From Leptasterias polaris (Eukaryota > Echinodermata > Asteroidea > Forcipulatida > Asteriidae): a DNA stretch of 64,000 nt. Made by a program: the position numbers and the translations under genes. Below are positions 23,301 through 33,100 of this stretch, in pieces; the first letter of the stretch is position 1, and every line of letters begins with the position of its first letter. The DNA lies in contig JAZGTN010000151.1 of assembly GCA_037783415.1 (NCBI GenBank), positions 372,001-436,000 on the forward strand, written 5' to 3'. Under the pieces are notes generated by a model. It searched no databases. It saw only the letters and a program-made list of their open reading frames with translations, and was not told the DNA's origin.

Positions 23301-24800
23301 GGTCGATCAACTTGCTGGAAAAACTTACCATGAGTAGTAGGGTTTAACTACAAAATCAATTACCTTTTCTGGATCTGCTACCATCATGTGCATGTCTAAA
23401 GAAGAAACAAATAATTTAATAGATGTTAATTTGCATCTGGGATAATGAATATAATTTGTTTTTTTACCCTTACACCGATGTGTGTTTAGCACTGTATACT
23501 CAGTGCTTTCCCTGAGTTCTGTGAACAAAAATCCATCGGCAAATCACTCGGGTGAGATTCGAACCCACGACCTTTGCATTGCTAGAGCAGATTGTCTTAA
23601 CACTAGGCAGTTTGAATCCTTAGCAGCGGGGTACCATCTGAGTGATTTGCCTGTGGATTTTTGTTTTCATTGAACTCGGGAAAGCACTGAGTATACAGTG
23701 CTTAACACAACCGATGTAAGGGTAAAAAAACAAATTATAAACAAATAATTGTTATAACAAGCCAGCATGTTGATGTGTAGATCAGTTTTACTTGGTCATC
23801 TTTGTAACAGGATGGGACAAGAATTTTGTTTTTCACCCAAAACAGTAAAATAATTTTTAGAGAACTCTCTTTTGAAACAGTACATGAGAAAAATTCATCA
23901 CAGCAGGCACTAATTTCTATCAGGGCCTTTTCCAAAACTTTGGCTTGGGCTTAGCTTTAGGCTTGTGTTTAGGCTTCTGTAAGTTGTTTAGAAAAAGTGC
24001 ACTTTCCTCAAGGGCTTAAGCTACAGATGACAGTCCCCCTTTTAAAAAAAATCTGAAAACTCACCAAAGAATGCTCTTTGTATTTTCTTTCGCAAGCACT
24101 GCACAACGGGATGGCCGAAGGTGAGGTTGGGTACAAAATGTCTGGACGAAAAAGCAAATGTAGTAATTTATGAAGGAGGCTTAAGTTGTTTAACATTCAA
24201 TGCTTTCTTCTTGATTATTATCATGTACTTTGACAATGTTTTTTTAATGCATTTGAACTAATTTTAAAGTTACAACTATGAACAATCTATGACTATGGTA
24301 CAGTATTTTTTGTAGTGGAGGTCCCGTCTTTCAAAGTTTGAACTACATATGTTTATCATAGAAAAAAAACACCTTATTTTAGTTGTTTGATTAAAGGGAC
24401 ACATTGCCTTGGATTGGGCACTAGTTTGGGCTGTAAAACTCTGAAAGCGTTTGTTATAAAATGAATGTGGTTGGAAAGATGCTTTTTGAAGTAGAATATA
24501 GTGATCACACAAATATACCTCGAAATTGCATTGTTTTCCTTTTACTCAGTGAACTAACACAGTCCGCCATTTTGTGGAGCAAAAAATTTGGTTTAACAAA
24601 ATGGCGGACCAAGTTAGTTCACCAGTGTCAAATGAAACACACAAGCATAAAAAGGAGCAGACAATTACTCACCCATCCATAACATCCAAATGGAGGTAAT
24701 CCGCGCCACTATCAAGAACTCGCTGGCACTCATCTGCCAATACAGAGAGGTCAGAGTTCAGAATGGATGGACCAATCATGCACTCATAGTGCGCTGGCAT
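2386..24800 (-). CDS. RPE: Ribulose-phosphate 3-epimerase, complete seven-exon gene
   Basis: Interconverts D-ribulose-5-phosphate and D-xylulose-5-phosphate in the cytosolic pentose phosphate pathway. Coding exons in transcript order (minus strand): 24800-24673, 24141-24065, 23395-23364 (only 32 nt), 22722-22615, 21540-21406, 3616-3530, 2508-2386 (stop TAA). All introns are GT-AG and the phases join without gaps: 690 nt, 229 aa, against 228 in human. The TIM-barrel family residues are present: Ser12 in GPSILNSDL, His37 and Asp39 in YLHLDVMDG, His71 in DMHMMV, Asp176 in [10 protein letters not shown] chose the ATG at 24800 because [11 protein letters not shown] follows at the family's usual distance. 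The open frame upstream has no ATG, and TTTCTACAG just upstream looks like an acceptor, so a non-coding first exon is likely. The fifth intron (3617-21405) is very large and carries a Gypsy element and an opposite-strand gene. Identification is near certain; exon ends are by eye. Confidence 0.95.
4106..5474 (-). repeat. 3' LTR of the Gypsy element
   Basis: Partner of 12181-13549. The internal 91-bp direct repeat is at about 4163-4253 and 5217-5307. The sequence between these repeats begins GTATGT and ends GATAG on the element's coding strand, an intron-like arrangement discussed under findings. Confidence 0.93.
5475..5484 (-). other. Polypurine tract
   Basis: AAGGGGAGAG on the minus strand immediately precedes the 3' LTR, where plus-strand DNA synthesis of LTR elements is primed. 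Confidence 0.8.
5735..10642 (-). CDS. pol: Pol polyprotein of the Gypsy element (PR-RT-RH-IN)
   Basis: The open frame is 1635 codons but begins with TTG, not ATG. Pol is therefore most likely made only as a Gag-Pol fusion by -1 frameshifting at 10561-10567. Numbering from the top of the frame: aspartic protease with DTGA at about 84-87; reverse transcriptase about 400-600 with YLDD at 544-547; RNase H about 725-845 with catalytic-looking TDAS at 730; integrase with HH...C-C zinc region (990-1028) and catalytic D1057, D1116, E1152 (DD35E spacing). A GPY/F-like module follows ([20 protein letters not shown]). I see no chromodomain. The last 300 or so residues are a low-complexity tail of EPV/PEP repeats ending in P, M, W and Q-rich sequence, longer than usual for Gypsy pol. 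All catalytic residues are intact, so the copy may be functional. Confidence 0.95.
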   Translation of the reverse strand: MRALLQVWLWRALCSWMQTVATQSTGKRPRVTATGRPVTYKSNYQKSHLCSIAPSRQANVSRLVGKRCMVSCMIDGTKTQALWDTGAQVTIIPAEWRATHLPQAKLRPLCELLGGTDLNLTAANGSPIPYDGWLNVSFSLTTGLNHEIKVPVLVTRATSGVPIIGYNVIEEIVQRDTLHPTPIQAVRAAFPSMTRRAVTALANLIQEEPPEDICRVQVGRKGVTVPGRSVIEVACRATSCLLNQDTTAVFEPDVDTQWPEDLHPQPSVVRLKKGPSSKVFILVQNTSNHDIVLRKQTQLGTLQSPLSIETIPERPIPASQDKRTFVINEVSTAHSAEETGTPQFDLSHLTEAQRRDVNKMLREEAGAFSKDDSDMGCIKDLKMHIRLKDDQPVQKSYMSVPPPLYTEVKNYLKDLIGRGWIEKSESPYSSPVVCVRKKDGSLRLCIDYRELNRKTIPDRQPIPRIQDVLDSLGGNEWFSTLDQGKAYHQGFMAEESKHKTAFVTPWGLYEWNRIPFGLTNAPAVFQRCMESCLDGLVGEIAVVYLDDILVYGKTFESHVEHIRQVLRRLQDRGIKLKPSKCNLFQKEVRYLGRVISSEGYKMDPADIKAVEALRDKQPSTVGEVRKILGLLGYYRQYIQNFSTIAKPLYELLKKPSPCSDDQPSKNSSMKPSSKSRGKAAVGKSAGQVSSRQRITWEASHQKVMEHLLSFLTCPPVMAFPNHQQPFILHTDASNEGLGAVLYQQQDGKMRVIGYGSRTLSPAEKNYNLHSGKLEFLALKWAITEKFKDYLYYAPSFTVYTDNNPLTYILTSAKLNATGHRWVAELADFHFTIKYRPGKSNADADALSRMPLDIDNLRTQCTSEISPTHLSATIDAIKADKSDHFPWIGALTASTSSPDDGVTSSHHITKEQLKAAQHADIIIGPVLGHVDRGQRPHRQARAGEHPDTTLLLRDWSKLSIDEDGVLCRRAGARSQLVLPRKYHRIVYRELHEEMGHLGAERVIHLARDRFYWPRMQKDIEHFVTNVCRCLQQKKPNRQTREPLRSIITTAPFEMVSIDFLHLERSVGGYEYILVVMDHFTRFAQAYPTTNKSGKTVAEKIFNDFVLRFGFPHKLHHDQGREFENQLFRRLQHLSGITPSRTTPYHPQGNGQVERFNRTLLGMLRTLPEREKSRWKESLNKVVHAYNCTRCDTTGFSPFFLLYGRPPRLPIDLAFGLSQITTPPKDHQDYSQRWKRQMEEAYEAARKNADKSSARGKHHYDKKVHSTILQPGDRVLVRNLNETGGPGKLRAYWESDVHTVVRQLSDDSPVYELRPEKGTGRKRTLHRNLLLPCNDLISDEPTKSRTPRCVQTPRTRSRPAPRDKPNTSDTDNSEDEYNGHLQTLVFRQMPQQSRPPVSAPTQKMAPCPPMTHTAPLNHEAALFTPAGDMTEDDTAANPCSTPEAVTFPTPLVAAEPVVFPKPATTLEQTVEPEPVHDLEPVTVPETTIVPEPVVIPEPIMDEPAPPLPWDPVNASDPEAASDSVASASERECHLNTAPPTVQEDARTYPVRQRQPPQRLAYEYLGQPQQGPHDVSAVTAGSTPHYHHPWLHSTNTPPAAPLMMCPQPASMPWTTPMMMPYPQLQMQPWHPWYLSPYH
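10501..10567 (-). promoter_or_regulatory. -1 ribosomal frameshift cassette (slippery site plus pseudoknot)
   Basis: In the gag frame the minus strand reads G GGA AAC (10567-10561), a canonical X XXY YYZ heptamer. Seven bases later an 8-bp perfect stem forms: GGTTACTG (10553-10546) with CAGTAACC (10533-10526), enclosing a 12-nt loop. GGGAC in that loop (10541-10537) can pair with GTCCC at 10505-10501, which would make an H-type pseudoknot. Slipping back one base moves ribosomes from gag into the pol frame, whose continuation ([12 protein letters not shown]) is open. The stem also contains the gag stop codon. Confidence 0.88.
10528..11940 (-). CDS. gag: Gag polyprotein of the Gypsy element
   Basis: Structural protein that packages the element RNA into virus-like particles. 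The open frame extends upstream to 11964, but the first ATG is at 11940, giving 470 aa. The middle (about residues 150-340) is rich in helices and resembles a retroviral or Ty3-type capsid; I infer this from composition and position. Near the C-terminus lies one CCHC zinc knuckle ([16 protein letters not shown]2-C-X4-H-X4-C) for nucleic acid binding, preceded by extra cysteines (CSNCQRS). A Q/S-rich segment with a coiled-coil look (about residues 370-410) precedes the knuckle. The gag stop at 10528 overlaps the pol frame, which is at -1. Confidence 0.92.
   Translation of the reverse strand: MEKSAQELCQSLMCQVSKLTRDQLLKVCEFIDLPDYNALEAKEDNHQILVRKVNRHLNRDEIDEMEDQGLDSFKEIQCFLKKLVPEPQPPVVKPQASSDLSTEPSPTMESKSTTPPQPASGEQPLILDTELALKKPIPPITPHSLMTLARREFKISGQIGEPGQKDKLSFSSLAHQIENGRLKGHTECEIVEGVIRAISPGSPLRSYLEGRVALALPSLRQVLRSHYREKDATELYQQLSRVTQDIKESPQSFLVRALDLKQKVVFASQEAGSGLKYDPTLVQSMFLHGLLTGLRSDAVKSELRPYLQNPSTTDEQLFEKINIAARQEAERQEKLGVASAKHISVKVVQQLGSSREDSGTNLKEQPRQGSLMTDLAELKAGIAEIATLKTQIAGLQQSLAQPSERQQWTPRTNRDTNRQRGCSNCQRSGTGDSCEHCYKCGSGEHFARGCRQWRRNQPGNGQGLLPRDGQ
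11941..12160 (-). other. Untranslated leader of the Gypsy element
   Basis: About 220 nt between the primer-binding site and the gag ATG. Packaging signals would be expected here in this family; none can be identified by eye. Confidence 0.6.
12161..12178 (-). other. Primer-binding site
   Basis: Two bases inside the 5' LTR the minus strand reads TGGCACCTCCGACGGGA. It begins with TGG, complementary to a tRNA CCA end, as expected for reverse-transcription priming. I did not assign the tRNA isotype. Confidence 0.75.
12181..13549 (-). repeat. 5' LTR of the Gypsy element
   Basis: Identical to 4106-5474 except at 12445. Minus-strand ends are TGTAGAGG and GGTGCAACA. It contains a 91-bp direct repeat (about 12238-12328 and 13292-13382) separated by roughly 963 bp. 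Confidence 0.93.
13700..14070 (-). repeat. tRNA-derived SINE copies, Leu/Ser type, inverted
   Basis: Reverse complements of the SINE head and body (GGGACTCGAACCCACACC on the plus strand) appear twice in tandem, at about 13840-13910 and 13950-14060, implying two overlapping insertions or a duplication. Confidence 0.5.
15885..16110 (+). repeat. tRNA-derived SINE, Leu/Ser-type head
   Basis: The head carries an A-box-like GTGGTCGAGCGGTTAAGAGC and a B-box-like GTTTGAGTCCC, followed by a non-tRNA body (GTGTCCTTGAGCAAGATACTT). Related copies occur at 32651-33000, 36072-36300 and, inverted, about 13700-14070. Confidence 0.65.
16556..16645 (+). repeat. tRNA-derived SINE with GTTCAACCC tail
   Basis: The head ACATAGCTCAGTTGGAAGAG fits a pol III A box. 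The 3' part TTTTCTTTGTTCAACCC recurs at about 21820-21850, 29255-29400 (inverted), 33260-33380, 38490-38600 and 42640-42675. Confidence 0.55.
17235..17400 (-). repeat. SINE-like repeat, GGAAAACCCCAG family
   Basis: Best minus-strand copy of the family. The head carries GTAGTGGTATC and a B-box-like GGTTTGAATCCC; the tail contains GGTTTTCCTCCTACATCTA. It lies about 300 bp upstream of the nested gene. Confidence 0.55.
17697..17711 (+). other. Probable 5' UTR splice acceptor of the nested gene
   Basis: A long pyrimidine tract (CTCAACCCCCTCTCTCTCATC onward) ends in CCAG at 17695-17698, 13 bases before the ATG at 17712. This suggests a separate upstream non-coding exon and argues against the earlier ATG at 17646, which would lie in the intron. 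The upstream exon was not located. Confidence 0.5.
17712..19013 (+). CDS. Secreted protein, possible aerolysin-type beta pore-forming fold
   Basis: Single coding exon, 433 aa, on the plus strand inside the minus-strand RPE intron. Residues 1-21 are a clear signal peptide ([21 protein letters not shown]). The first half (about 22-190) contains W, G and aromatic-rich segments that may be a globular recognition domain. The second half (about 190-395) is an alternating S/T-rich, beta-looking region with amphipathic stretches, then [13 protein letters not shown] and SIPIEFTF. This resembles the layout of ETX/MTX2-aerolysin-like proteins, a resemblance of pattern only. Cysteines cluster near the C-terminus ([14 protein letters not shown]). 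There is no transmembrane anchor after the signal peptide. Two AATAAA signals lie at 19152-19157 and 19171-19176. An intronless coding region in an intron could mean retrocopy origin or a genuinely nested gene. The gene itself is solid; the family is uncertain. Confidence 0.85.
   Translation: MKTSNTLTLFCIALLLAAVSGRKGGFKILGGYYDIHDAESNEKIAVHSEWGDHSPGPDRKTITVVDAQCWASIDRRCYMKLVVSTLNSPNITHYQIVGAKTYIMDPASKHHYENFGWGQQEASDGIERKVVAHGRIWSHRLNARGYGYVHLFVVQTTRPSLTNAFYMEERHKDLELFASDRLQFGQRSSFSSPFLLSRFITQSADWGDMAEYYTTVYIAQTKVVGYTAVYEEQTDQHVGKSLQTSLTLENHGSAVTADGFSKIRSLEAVDTTPLVEMSTAFPFQIDVGNSVTLDISFLSAPLNLSLHAGQEITSEKISTPAVTHTIEWPSECPAGLRITNSIYKTSVRHSIPIEFTFERLGQRWTERKTLKATVYSLVQELTNCCLYPKANARCRKPDLPMCSTPFKSVSESDFGSGQAQAPIELLPENNILI
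19152..19176 (+). terminator. Polyadenylation signals of the nested gene
   Basis: Two AATAAA hexamers lie within a short tandem duplication (AAGAATAATTAAATAAAGCA twice), about 140-165 bp after the stop codon. Confidence 0.6.
19356..19430. repeat. 25-bp tandem repeat, three perfect copies
   Basis: Unit GAATTTCAGGCTCAGCTTAC plus TTGCC, repeated three times without mismatch, followed by the start of a fourth (GAATTCTGC). Confidence 0.9.
20434..20621. repeat. Foldback MITE, GGCCAATTTCATAAAGC arms
   Basis: The left arm GGGCCCAATTTCATAAAGC and right arm GCTTTATGAAATTGGCCCC are inverted complements, with TTTGCTTAGCA-type subrepeats inside. A related decayed copy lies at about 48345-48525, and similar arms occur at about 25505-25640 and 53670-53760. 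Confidence 0.7.
21640..21850 (-). repeat. SINE remnant with GTTGAACAAAG tail
   Basis: Inverted and direct pieces of the GTTCAACCC family, including CTCTAGTCAATTTTTCTTTG at about 21821. It lies in RPE intron 4. Confidence 0.4.
23430..23720. repeat. Inverted pair of tRNA-derived SINE pieces
   Basis: Plus strand 23465-23580 (ending in CACTCGGGTGAGATTCGAACC) and 23640-23730 are partly inverted copies of one element (AGTGCTTTCCCTGAGTTC versus GAACTCGGGAAAGCACT). The same family occurs at 37740-38100. RPE intron 2 carries it. Confidence 0.55.
24391..24640. repeat. TTAA-flanked foldback MITE (TTAAAGGGACAC family), decayed
   Basis: The left arm starts TTAAAGGGACACATTGCCTT and matches the intact copies at 35680 and 46888. 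The central inversion (GCCATTTTGTGGAG facing AAAATGGCGGAC) is present. The distal right arm is lost next to RPE exon 1. Confidence 0.65.
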
Positions 24801-25049
24801 CTTGACCCGATCTTTCAAAAAGTTCTTACAACTCCTGTAGAAATTTTCTTCCAATCTTACAGTTCAGACAAATACCAACCTGGGATGTGGTAGAAAATCA
24901 AAGCAGAAATTTGATTCAAGTCGATACTAAAATCACAAATATTTCAAAATCACTTGAGCTGAAAGCTAGAAAGGGTAGGCCTTCTACATGTGTACCAAAA
25001 CGTTCAATGACATGGTGGAATTGGAGGGAAATATAATTCAATTTCTCAA

Positions 25050-25255
25050 TATTCTTTGGGCCGACCAAAGATGCACTGGGTGGACAACGTCCAAGAATGG
25101 CCAGGGTGTGATACCACCGAACTGAGAGTCAGCAGCACTGAAAAGGCGAGCTGTGGTGGGAGCGGTACCAATGATTCCAGCGGGGTACAATTTGAGGAGG
25201 AGACCCTGGGCAAATGCCTATGTCTACAACAGAGAGACAGATAGTGACTAGTCAC
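25050..25255 (+). repeat. LINE 3'-end fragment (RTE-like), frameshifted
   Basis: Translates in pieces to GRPKMHWVDNVQEWPG and then RRAVVGAVPMIPAGYNL in another frame. The same C-terminal block is found in clean frame at 38878-39025. It is a dead, 5'-truncated fragment. Confidence 0.6.
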
Positions 25256-26976
25256 AGGTGTACATATAGTCATATCTTGCCTACCAGGAAGTACCTGAGT
25301 TGAATGTACTGCTGTAATCACTCTTTTTGTAAACAAGGCGACATACTGTGTGCATTTATACAATTAGTTAGAATATTAAGTAGATTAAAGGAAATCCGGC
25401 GATTGAAGGTATTGGAGCCATTCATAAAGCCTTCCTCTTGGAAGTAGGCCAAGGCTGTACATCTTCTACTTTTACTTCTATGAGGGTTCTCAACAAAGCC
25501 TGGGCCTAATTTCATGGCTCTGCTTTCCGAGGAATTTTGAGCTTACGGTGCCCTGTATTCAAAAAGCACTTAATTGTATTGACTGTAGGCACAGAATTCC
25601 GTGGTACATGTAAGCGGAGCCATGAAATTGGTCAACATCTAGATGAGGGACTGGTGAGAAGTGTGTGTGGTGCTTTTTACATATGGCACTCCATAGTTGA
25701 CCTTTGACTTGAATAAGCAAGCACTCTTAATATGTCAGACTTGTGTGAGCCTTGATACATAACAGTGCTTCCAACAATGGACACTTAGCATGCTTAGTAG
25801 CTCTGGTTGTGCTATCATTACATACAAGTGCTGATTGACAAGTAAAAAAACCCAAGTACTTGTATACAAAAACAAGGTACCAACTCCATGCACCATTGCA
25901 GCCCTAATTCAAAACCACGCTAAGTACAATACAAGTATCATTGCAAACAAAGTGCATTGCAAAAAATGGAGACTGGCATCCTAGGGCAGTAGGGCTAGCA
26001 ATAGCATTGCTAGACCATAGAGCAATGACTAGACTAACTTGTCAAGTTTTTGTACTTGTACTGTAGTCCGAGTTGTGTTACTTTTTTAACTGGAACAGAT
26101 AAGTTGATAACGCTTTTTCAACATAAAATAAGAGCACTGTTGGGTCCAAAACTCAGACTCTTGGCTAGATAACAAATGAAAGTACACAATTAAACTATAA
26201 GTATAATATTGATAATAACAATACAAAATGAAAAATGCATTATTTTAATTTATGGCAATTACTTACTGGTTTATCATTAATATACAAAGTCTAACATTAC
26301 ATTGTAACAATACAATACAAACAAGTGAAGTAGGCTATTAACTTGTAAGTTGTAAACAATGCGTGTGAATCATGCATTTATTGCCTACACTGCAGCTGCT
26401 GGTCCCTGGACCCTACTCTTCAATGGGGGGTTGCAATGGCAAAGTATTCACCTCAATCCCGTGTTCCCACAGAGAACCAGGAAATAAATGCAATTAGTTT
26501 TTTACCTAGTCACTGAGCTGAGGCAGGTAGGTCATTATGTATTAAATTGTAATGGTACGATGGCCACTTAGTTTGAACTTTTACCGTAGTTTGAAATAAA
26601 CAACACGTGGACGTTGGCGAAGGTAATAACCTACATCATTGAAATCAAGGTTTTTCTACTTTATTAAAGTTGTATCACTTTTACTTTCCAGTAGCAATGT
26701 CACTAAACTCAAAGTGTTCCAGTTCAAAGTTTACCTTGTTTGGGCTGGAATAATAGCGATTGAGTGTCAGTCACTCTCCTCACAGTCAGTCCGCTGTTTA
26801 TTTCACTCGACTACACACATGTAGGCAGGCTACTAGCGCGCGATGAACATGCCATTTCGATGCGGCTAGACTTGATTTCAAGTCTGAGATCGCGGTTATT
26901 TCTCTGCATCAGCCACACAAAATTCCCCCCGCAGATGGCTATCACGCGCTCTAACTCGCAAAAGACGGAGGTTAAT

Positions 26977-26990
26977 CCACAAGAGGGCGC
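26977..26990 (+). promoter_or_regulatory. CTCF-like motif
   Basis: CCACAAGAGGGCGC against the bilaterian CTCF core CCASYAGRKGGC, with one mismatch. It sits between the divergent genes. Motif match only. Confidence 0.25.
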
Positions 26991-27148
26991 TATTTCAGGC
27001 AATAATGTATTGGCTATCAGGTAGACTAAAAACCACGAGCACAGACTTGGAACCAAGTCTACGATGCGGCCGGCAGTAGAACATTGAACGACAGCGGGCG
27101 CTGTTACGTAAACCTGGGGGGGGGGGGGGGGAGGGGAGTAGACTGGTT

Positions 27149-30100
27149 ATGACGAAAAATTTTAAAATGGCTGCGCCCATGGCACGTGTGGCCAACATCG
27201 CCCTGACAAGATATTCGGGGAAATTATCGACACTTGCGGGAAGCCAGTTTTGTAAATTGTGTTGTACCAGGAGATGTTTCGTCAATAAGGTTTATGCGTC
27301 TGCAAATTTTCATATTTCGAGTGTCAATGCGCAAAGGAAACAGAAAAAGAAGCAAAACAAAGTAGAATCGCAGTTGCGTAAGTATTCCCAATTCAACATG
27401 TATGATGTTCAATTCATTTTCCATTCTGAGAAGTGTACTGTCGTCATGACGTCAGGACAGTACATAACAGAATGCAAAATAGACGATATTGTGGAGGCCC
27501 GATCCTGATCCTAACAAGCCAATGCTTGTGAAAATGAATGTAGTGCGGCGCCTAACCTTAAAAAGAGAAAATGAAAGAAATAATTGATTATAAATATAAT
27601 TTTAAATAATAACTTTAAAATATGGGAATGAAATGTTAAATAATTAACACCCCTGACAGTGACACTGACAAGTGACAGTGACAGTGACAAAGAACACTAA
27701 ACAGTTAACACTTTACACTACAGTCATGACAGTACACACAAGTTGTAAGGGATAGAATGATTAGGGCGCGCTATAAATGATTAGAACATGTAATTGTAAA
27801 TGGCCGTGTAGAAAAAGAATGTATGTAGTATGTACTACACAGGGTACAGGCCTAGCCCTAGCCTAGAGTAGAGTGCTAGACCTACTACTAAGTTCTAGAA
27901 ACTAAACAACAAGGCTCCCCGTGAGGTGAGCCTTTGGACTTTACGGGGGTCAAACATTTTGGTTATTTTATCTGCAAAATGCAAGGATTAACATTATTGT
28001 AATGCTATTCAGTATTCTACTGTGAGAAATAACAACGGTCGTTTGTTACTTTTTGGGGGTCATATTTTCTAGTATTTACTACTTACTGTCACTGTCACGT
28101 ACCCAATCAAGCTTTGCGGCAGTTAGCCCACCTTGTTATGTTAATATGGCTCTCTTTTATCGTTTTAACACCGGTCTTGTCATACATAGTCGCCTCTACA
28201 GCCTAACCCCCATCTAAACATGTCTAAAAAGCTAAGTTTTCAAAGTACGTACCACTTTGATTGCAAATATGGCCCTTTTATAAGTTATAAACATCGCATA
28301 TTAATTAGGACGACTAGTACTACATACTTCACCTTATTCCTTACATTTGTGGAATTAGTATCAGTATGATTATGAGGGGCTTACTAAACAATTAGTTCGT
28401 CCAAATATGATGTTTTGAAAATTAAGAAGAAAACATTATTTGAAGATTCTTTGCCCATCATTAGGCAGTTTCCTTTATTGTCTGGGTCTAACACTTTTGT
28501 TAATTCAGTCAATTTGCACCCTGAATTAATGCACTTAATATTATTCCATAGCCTCTATTCTCAGCGAAGAAGGGGAAAAGGCCCTGGTAGAATTTGAAAA
28601 CCCCAAGAGTTGTCTCCACAACACCCTTTCCCTGGCGGTTAAAGATGCTTCTGCAAAATACCAGTACAAACTGAAGCAGAAGGCTGGTGATCCAGTGAGG
28701 CAGAGTGTGCTGAAAGTGACATGGCCAGAGGAATTCACTGTGGTGGGCTTGGGTACTAGGCGTGTACAGGCAGAGAAGATGGCCGCTGCTCTGGCATGTG
28801 CTAAACTAAAGGTAACAAACGCTCAAATCGTTTTTTAAAGAGGGGCTCCAAAGTCAAATTCAGTTTTGTGATGCACTCAATTTCAAATAGAAAGACTCTT
28901 AGTGAAGGTGGGAAAAACATAACAAGTCTGTACCCTGTTAAAATGGTGTAAAATGTCATTTTACTTTCACTCTATCAAAGCAAAATTTGAAACATGACAT
29001 CATCGGACATCAACAACAAATGGGTCTGTGCATTCCTAATACCAATTTTTGCGGCAATCAAATGGTCAAATTCAATGTTGTTTTGGTTGAGTATCATCAA
29101 ACTTTAGGAATAAATGACAAATTCTCTGTACAAAAATGTGCATGCCATATTTTAAATGTGATGTCATCGAACGTATTTGGATTTTGACAGAAATTTTACT
29201 TGAAGGATAGTGACATTTTAAACCGTTTTAACGTCAGGTTAGAGACTTGATTTTGGGTTGAACAAAGACAAATTTACTAGAGTGGGATTTGACCTGACAA
29301 CCTCCAGTTTAACGTGCCGGCGCTCTACCAACTGAGCTATCAAGCCCTATATTGGGGTCTCTCTATTTGTGACTGGCACCCCCCCAAAAAGATATTGACA
29401 AAATATTTGATACAAATACTTAAGGGAATGTATACGTTTGGTAATCTCTTCTATAAGAAATGGCAATAAAAACTTACTTGGTTAGAAGTACAGCAGCTTT
29501 CGACAGTATAAAGCATTTTGAGAATCATTTGACTTCGAAGTAATGTGGTTATGGAAAAATGATACCAGTTTTTATCCACCAAAATTTGAATCTGAGAAAC
29601 TTTACTGTCAGTAACGTTTCTCAGATTGTGCATTCCTATTACGGATTATTCTTCCTGCATGGACATAACCTTCATGATTTTCGGCTATATCTCAAAAACG
29701 CCACCTTTTGAAATGAAATTTTCACAGGTTAGTTTTATTGTATATATATTTATATTGATTAAAACAATCGAACGGTTCCAAAAACCAAAGGTTTACTTTG
29801 CCTTTAAGCAATTTTTTTGTCACAATTGATACTTGATAAAGTTCTACTGAAACAGCGTGGGGAATCATCTCCCTGTCTTGTCTAAGAATGTCCACTTCAC
29901 AAATTATCCTTTCCTGGAGGTCATCCAGATTTGCTGGAGGAGTCGAGTACACCCGAGGTTACAAATAGCCCCATAAGAAGAAGTCCAGAGGGGTCAGATC
30001 AGGAGATCTTGGAGGCCACTCCACCGGTTGATTCAAGGCAATGACTCGGTTTCCGAATAACTGTCTCAGGCGATCTGTGACAATCCTTCTTCTGTGTGGA

Positions 30101-33100
30101 GGAGCACCGTCCTGTGCCCACCACAGATGCCTGAACTGTCCATTCTGTTGTCGCCTGAATCGTGGAAAGCCTTGATCAAGAAATGGGACAACCTGGTCAT
30201 TTATCATGGCAAGATAAACCTCCCCATTAATGAAAATCTGTCTTGTCTCTTTGTTATCCAGCCCTGACAAGTTGGCGCATACCAAATTTCACCTGACCCC
30301 CCTTAATTGCCTCCTGTGCAGTCAAGCATGAAATTCAATCCAGTGAAACTGGCACCAAAAGAAGCAGGAAGAGTGACTTTACAAGTACATATGAAAATAT
30401 CTTATCTATATTGCTACACAATAAAACAACGGGCAATTTTAAAAGTGTACAGTTTTTTTTGACTCGCACTGTATAGTAGATTGGAATTGCACATTGTTTT
30501 TAAATTGTTTTTGTTTTTTTTCTCGTTGTCTCTAAAGGAGCTTGGTATTTTGGATGAGAATAACAAGCCAAGGATTGAGGGTGAATTGACGCACAACAAA
30601 GAGGAAATTAAAGAGCATTTCAAGAAGGAGAGTAGACCAGAATGGGTTAAGCTGGAACAAAATCTGGAAGCAGAAATCAGTCAAGCACTCAGAGATGTAA
30701 AGGTTAGCTAGTACGCAGTTGAGATTTCAGTAATTTAAAATTGTCACTGTACCCTTACATGCCTAGCTTCTTTAACCACTTGACTTCACATAGTTTTTTG
30801 TTTACATTTTCGTGCCCACATACAGTATTATTTTGTGAAAAATGTTGAGCCTTTTGAGTAACCGTTTTTCCCTGAAAATATCGTTGCCACAATGAAACCC
30901 TGACTTGACAAAGGTTCTGTTAATTAGTTCTGGGATTTGCTGTTGTTGTGTGAGAAAATTGAGTAGGCACACACCGTGAGTTGCAGAACCTCGGCCGTTG
31001 TTCTCATGGTATGCCATGCCATGGTATGCTGGAACCTTGGAATGATCCGCCTTACCTCCCTTCAGTTAAATCATTAGAACTTGACTTTGATGCACTAGAC
31101 TGCTCAGCGATGACGATGTAAAGCATGACCGTTTAACTTGTGCAGAATCAAACACAGCACATGCCTTTTTAAATTTGGGACTTTTCAATTAATAATTCAA
31201 CAGATGCAGAGAGAATCACCTGCCCTCGAAAGAACGACAACTTCCAGTGTCGGTTTTACATCAGAGAGTTGCTTCGAGTTTGATGATGATAGGGAGGCTG
31301 ACGATCAGCTCTCTGACATAATCACAGGAAAAACATACATGGAGTTAACGCCGAACAGAGCCCAGTGGAAGAACAACTACCTGACTGAGAAACAGCTGCA
31401 GCTAGAATCAAATACTGCTGGCGACCTGGGAGTGGCGGACGTCAGGGCTGCAGCAATGAAGTTGCCGATTGCAGACAAGAGGTGAAATTTGAATGGATCT
31501 TAAATTTGCACGGTGGTGTAAAATATATCTTGGATATAAACTAAAATAGCAAGTTGATATTTTCTCTTCACCTTTAAAACACCCTATTGTCACAATTCAC
31601 CTTATGCCATCATCACAATAATCTGGGCCAAGCTTCATAGAGCTGCGTTGTAAAGTGTAGTGCACTTTAAGGTGACACGGCTTTTACACTTTGACCATAA
31701 TTTTTACGTACAATTTGACTCCGAAAAATTGCGAGTGTGACAGAAAATAGTCTTGTGTGATGTTGGTGCAAGGGGGGTCTATACTATACTTAGTGTTTTT
31801 CACGTCATGCAAGGAAAAAAAGACATTAACTCTGAGTGAAAGTCCAACCCACAACCTAACGGTAGTGGCCTCTGTTGCCCTGCTTTTGGCCTTGGTGCCC
31901 CTTCAAAGTATTCTTGTAGACTTTCCAGTTTTTCCAGTGGAAGTGCCCTTTGCATTGCCCTCTCAAAGGTGAGTTTTCCAGGCCTGAAAAAATATATCAA
32001 CACAGATTTGGGGCTAATGAAGGGCTATCCTAAATCCTTGCACTTTAAGGAAAACAATCTCAGCAGTTTAGTGAATTAAAACTGCATTGATGTTTCAGGA
32101 AGGAAATCTTAACTCTGATCCGGGAGAATCAAGTCATCGTTCTAGAAGGAGAGACGGGATGCGGCAAGACTACCCAGGTTCCTCAGTACCTGCTGGAGGA
32201 GTGGATACAGGAGGAGAAGGGAGCACAGTGTAATATCGTCTGTACGCAGGTAACCATTCTCAGAAGATTTACTGTACATGTGCTCCCCCCCCCCTTTTTA
32301 AATGCCTCTTAATTGGTTTATTATAGGGTTGGGATGTTAAGTCAGTTAACTGTTTTATCGTTAAACAATGTTAAATCTGTTCCCAAATTGCCACGGTTAA
32401 AAGAAGCCAAGAGTATTTAAAAAAAGGAAAAAACAGACTTTCCTTTTTTTTTGGAAAATGTTAGCCGTAGATGCTATCCAGGAAGAATGATTGACATCCC
32501 TTTCCTTTGTGTAGCTGTCTAATCTTAATCCAGAGTAGTTACAGTGTTAGGAATTTGCTTAAAATTCACAATTCCTGAAGTGCTTACACTGTATGGAGTG
32601 TGGAAAACCGTTAAGATGACAAAGCTTTTATGGGTGTAATGATGCAACTTATAGGGTGTCATGGCCGAGTGGTTAAGAGCATCGGATTCAAGTTCTGGTG
32701 GTTTAGTCATCGGGGTGTGGGTTCGAGTCCCGGTCATGTCCTTAAGCAAGACACTTTACTATAATTGCTTCTCTTCACCCAGGGGTATAAATGGGTACCT
32801 GCAAGGGTAGAGGTTGATATTGTGTTTGAAAAAGCCTTCGGAGCGCCATCTCGGCAGCCCGGGCTGTATACTCCCCAGGGAGCTGAGAAAGATTAAAGGA
32901 ATGTTATTGGCCCAATGACCAGGGCACTAATGTAAAGCGCATTGATACGTTATTGTAAAATGCGCTATATAAGAACTAGTTATTATTATTATTATTAACT
33001 TGTTCCATGCAGCCAGGACGTTTTCTTGTGAGATTGTGTGTGTGTGTACTTTTTAATGTCAAAGGGACATGTACCCTGCTGAGCATAACTTCATGGTAAT

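Larger units (their letters stand above)
24801..27148. promoter_or_regulatory. Intergenic region between divergent RPE and DHX30-like genes
   Basis: The two coding starts are about 2.3 kb apart and point away from each other. A GC- and CpG-richer zone (about 26820-27110) lies just before the DHX30-like start and may be a shared promoter. At 26977-26990 CCACAAGAGGGCGC fits the CTCF core with one mismatch. A G-run lies at 27116-27131. A LINE 3' fragment (25050-25255) and foldback sequence (25505-25640) fill part of the RPE side. The non-coding first exon of RPE should be here but was not pinned down. This is inferred from gene layout. Confidence 0.5.

Noticed and set aside
24801..24854. Longer N-terminus for RPE
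   Set aside because: The frame is open but begins with TTG and crosses a likely splice acceptor. The family start fits the ATG at 24800.
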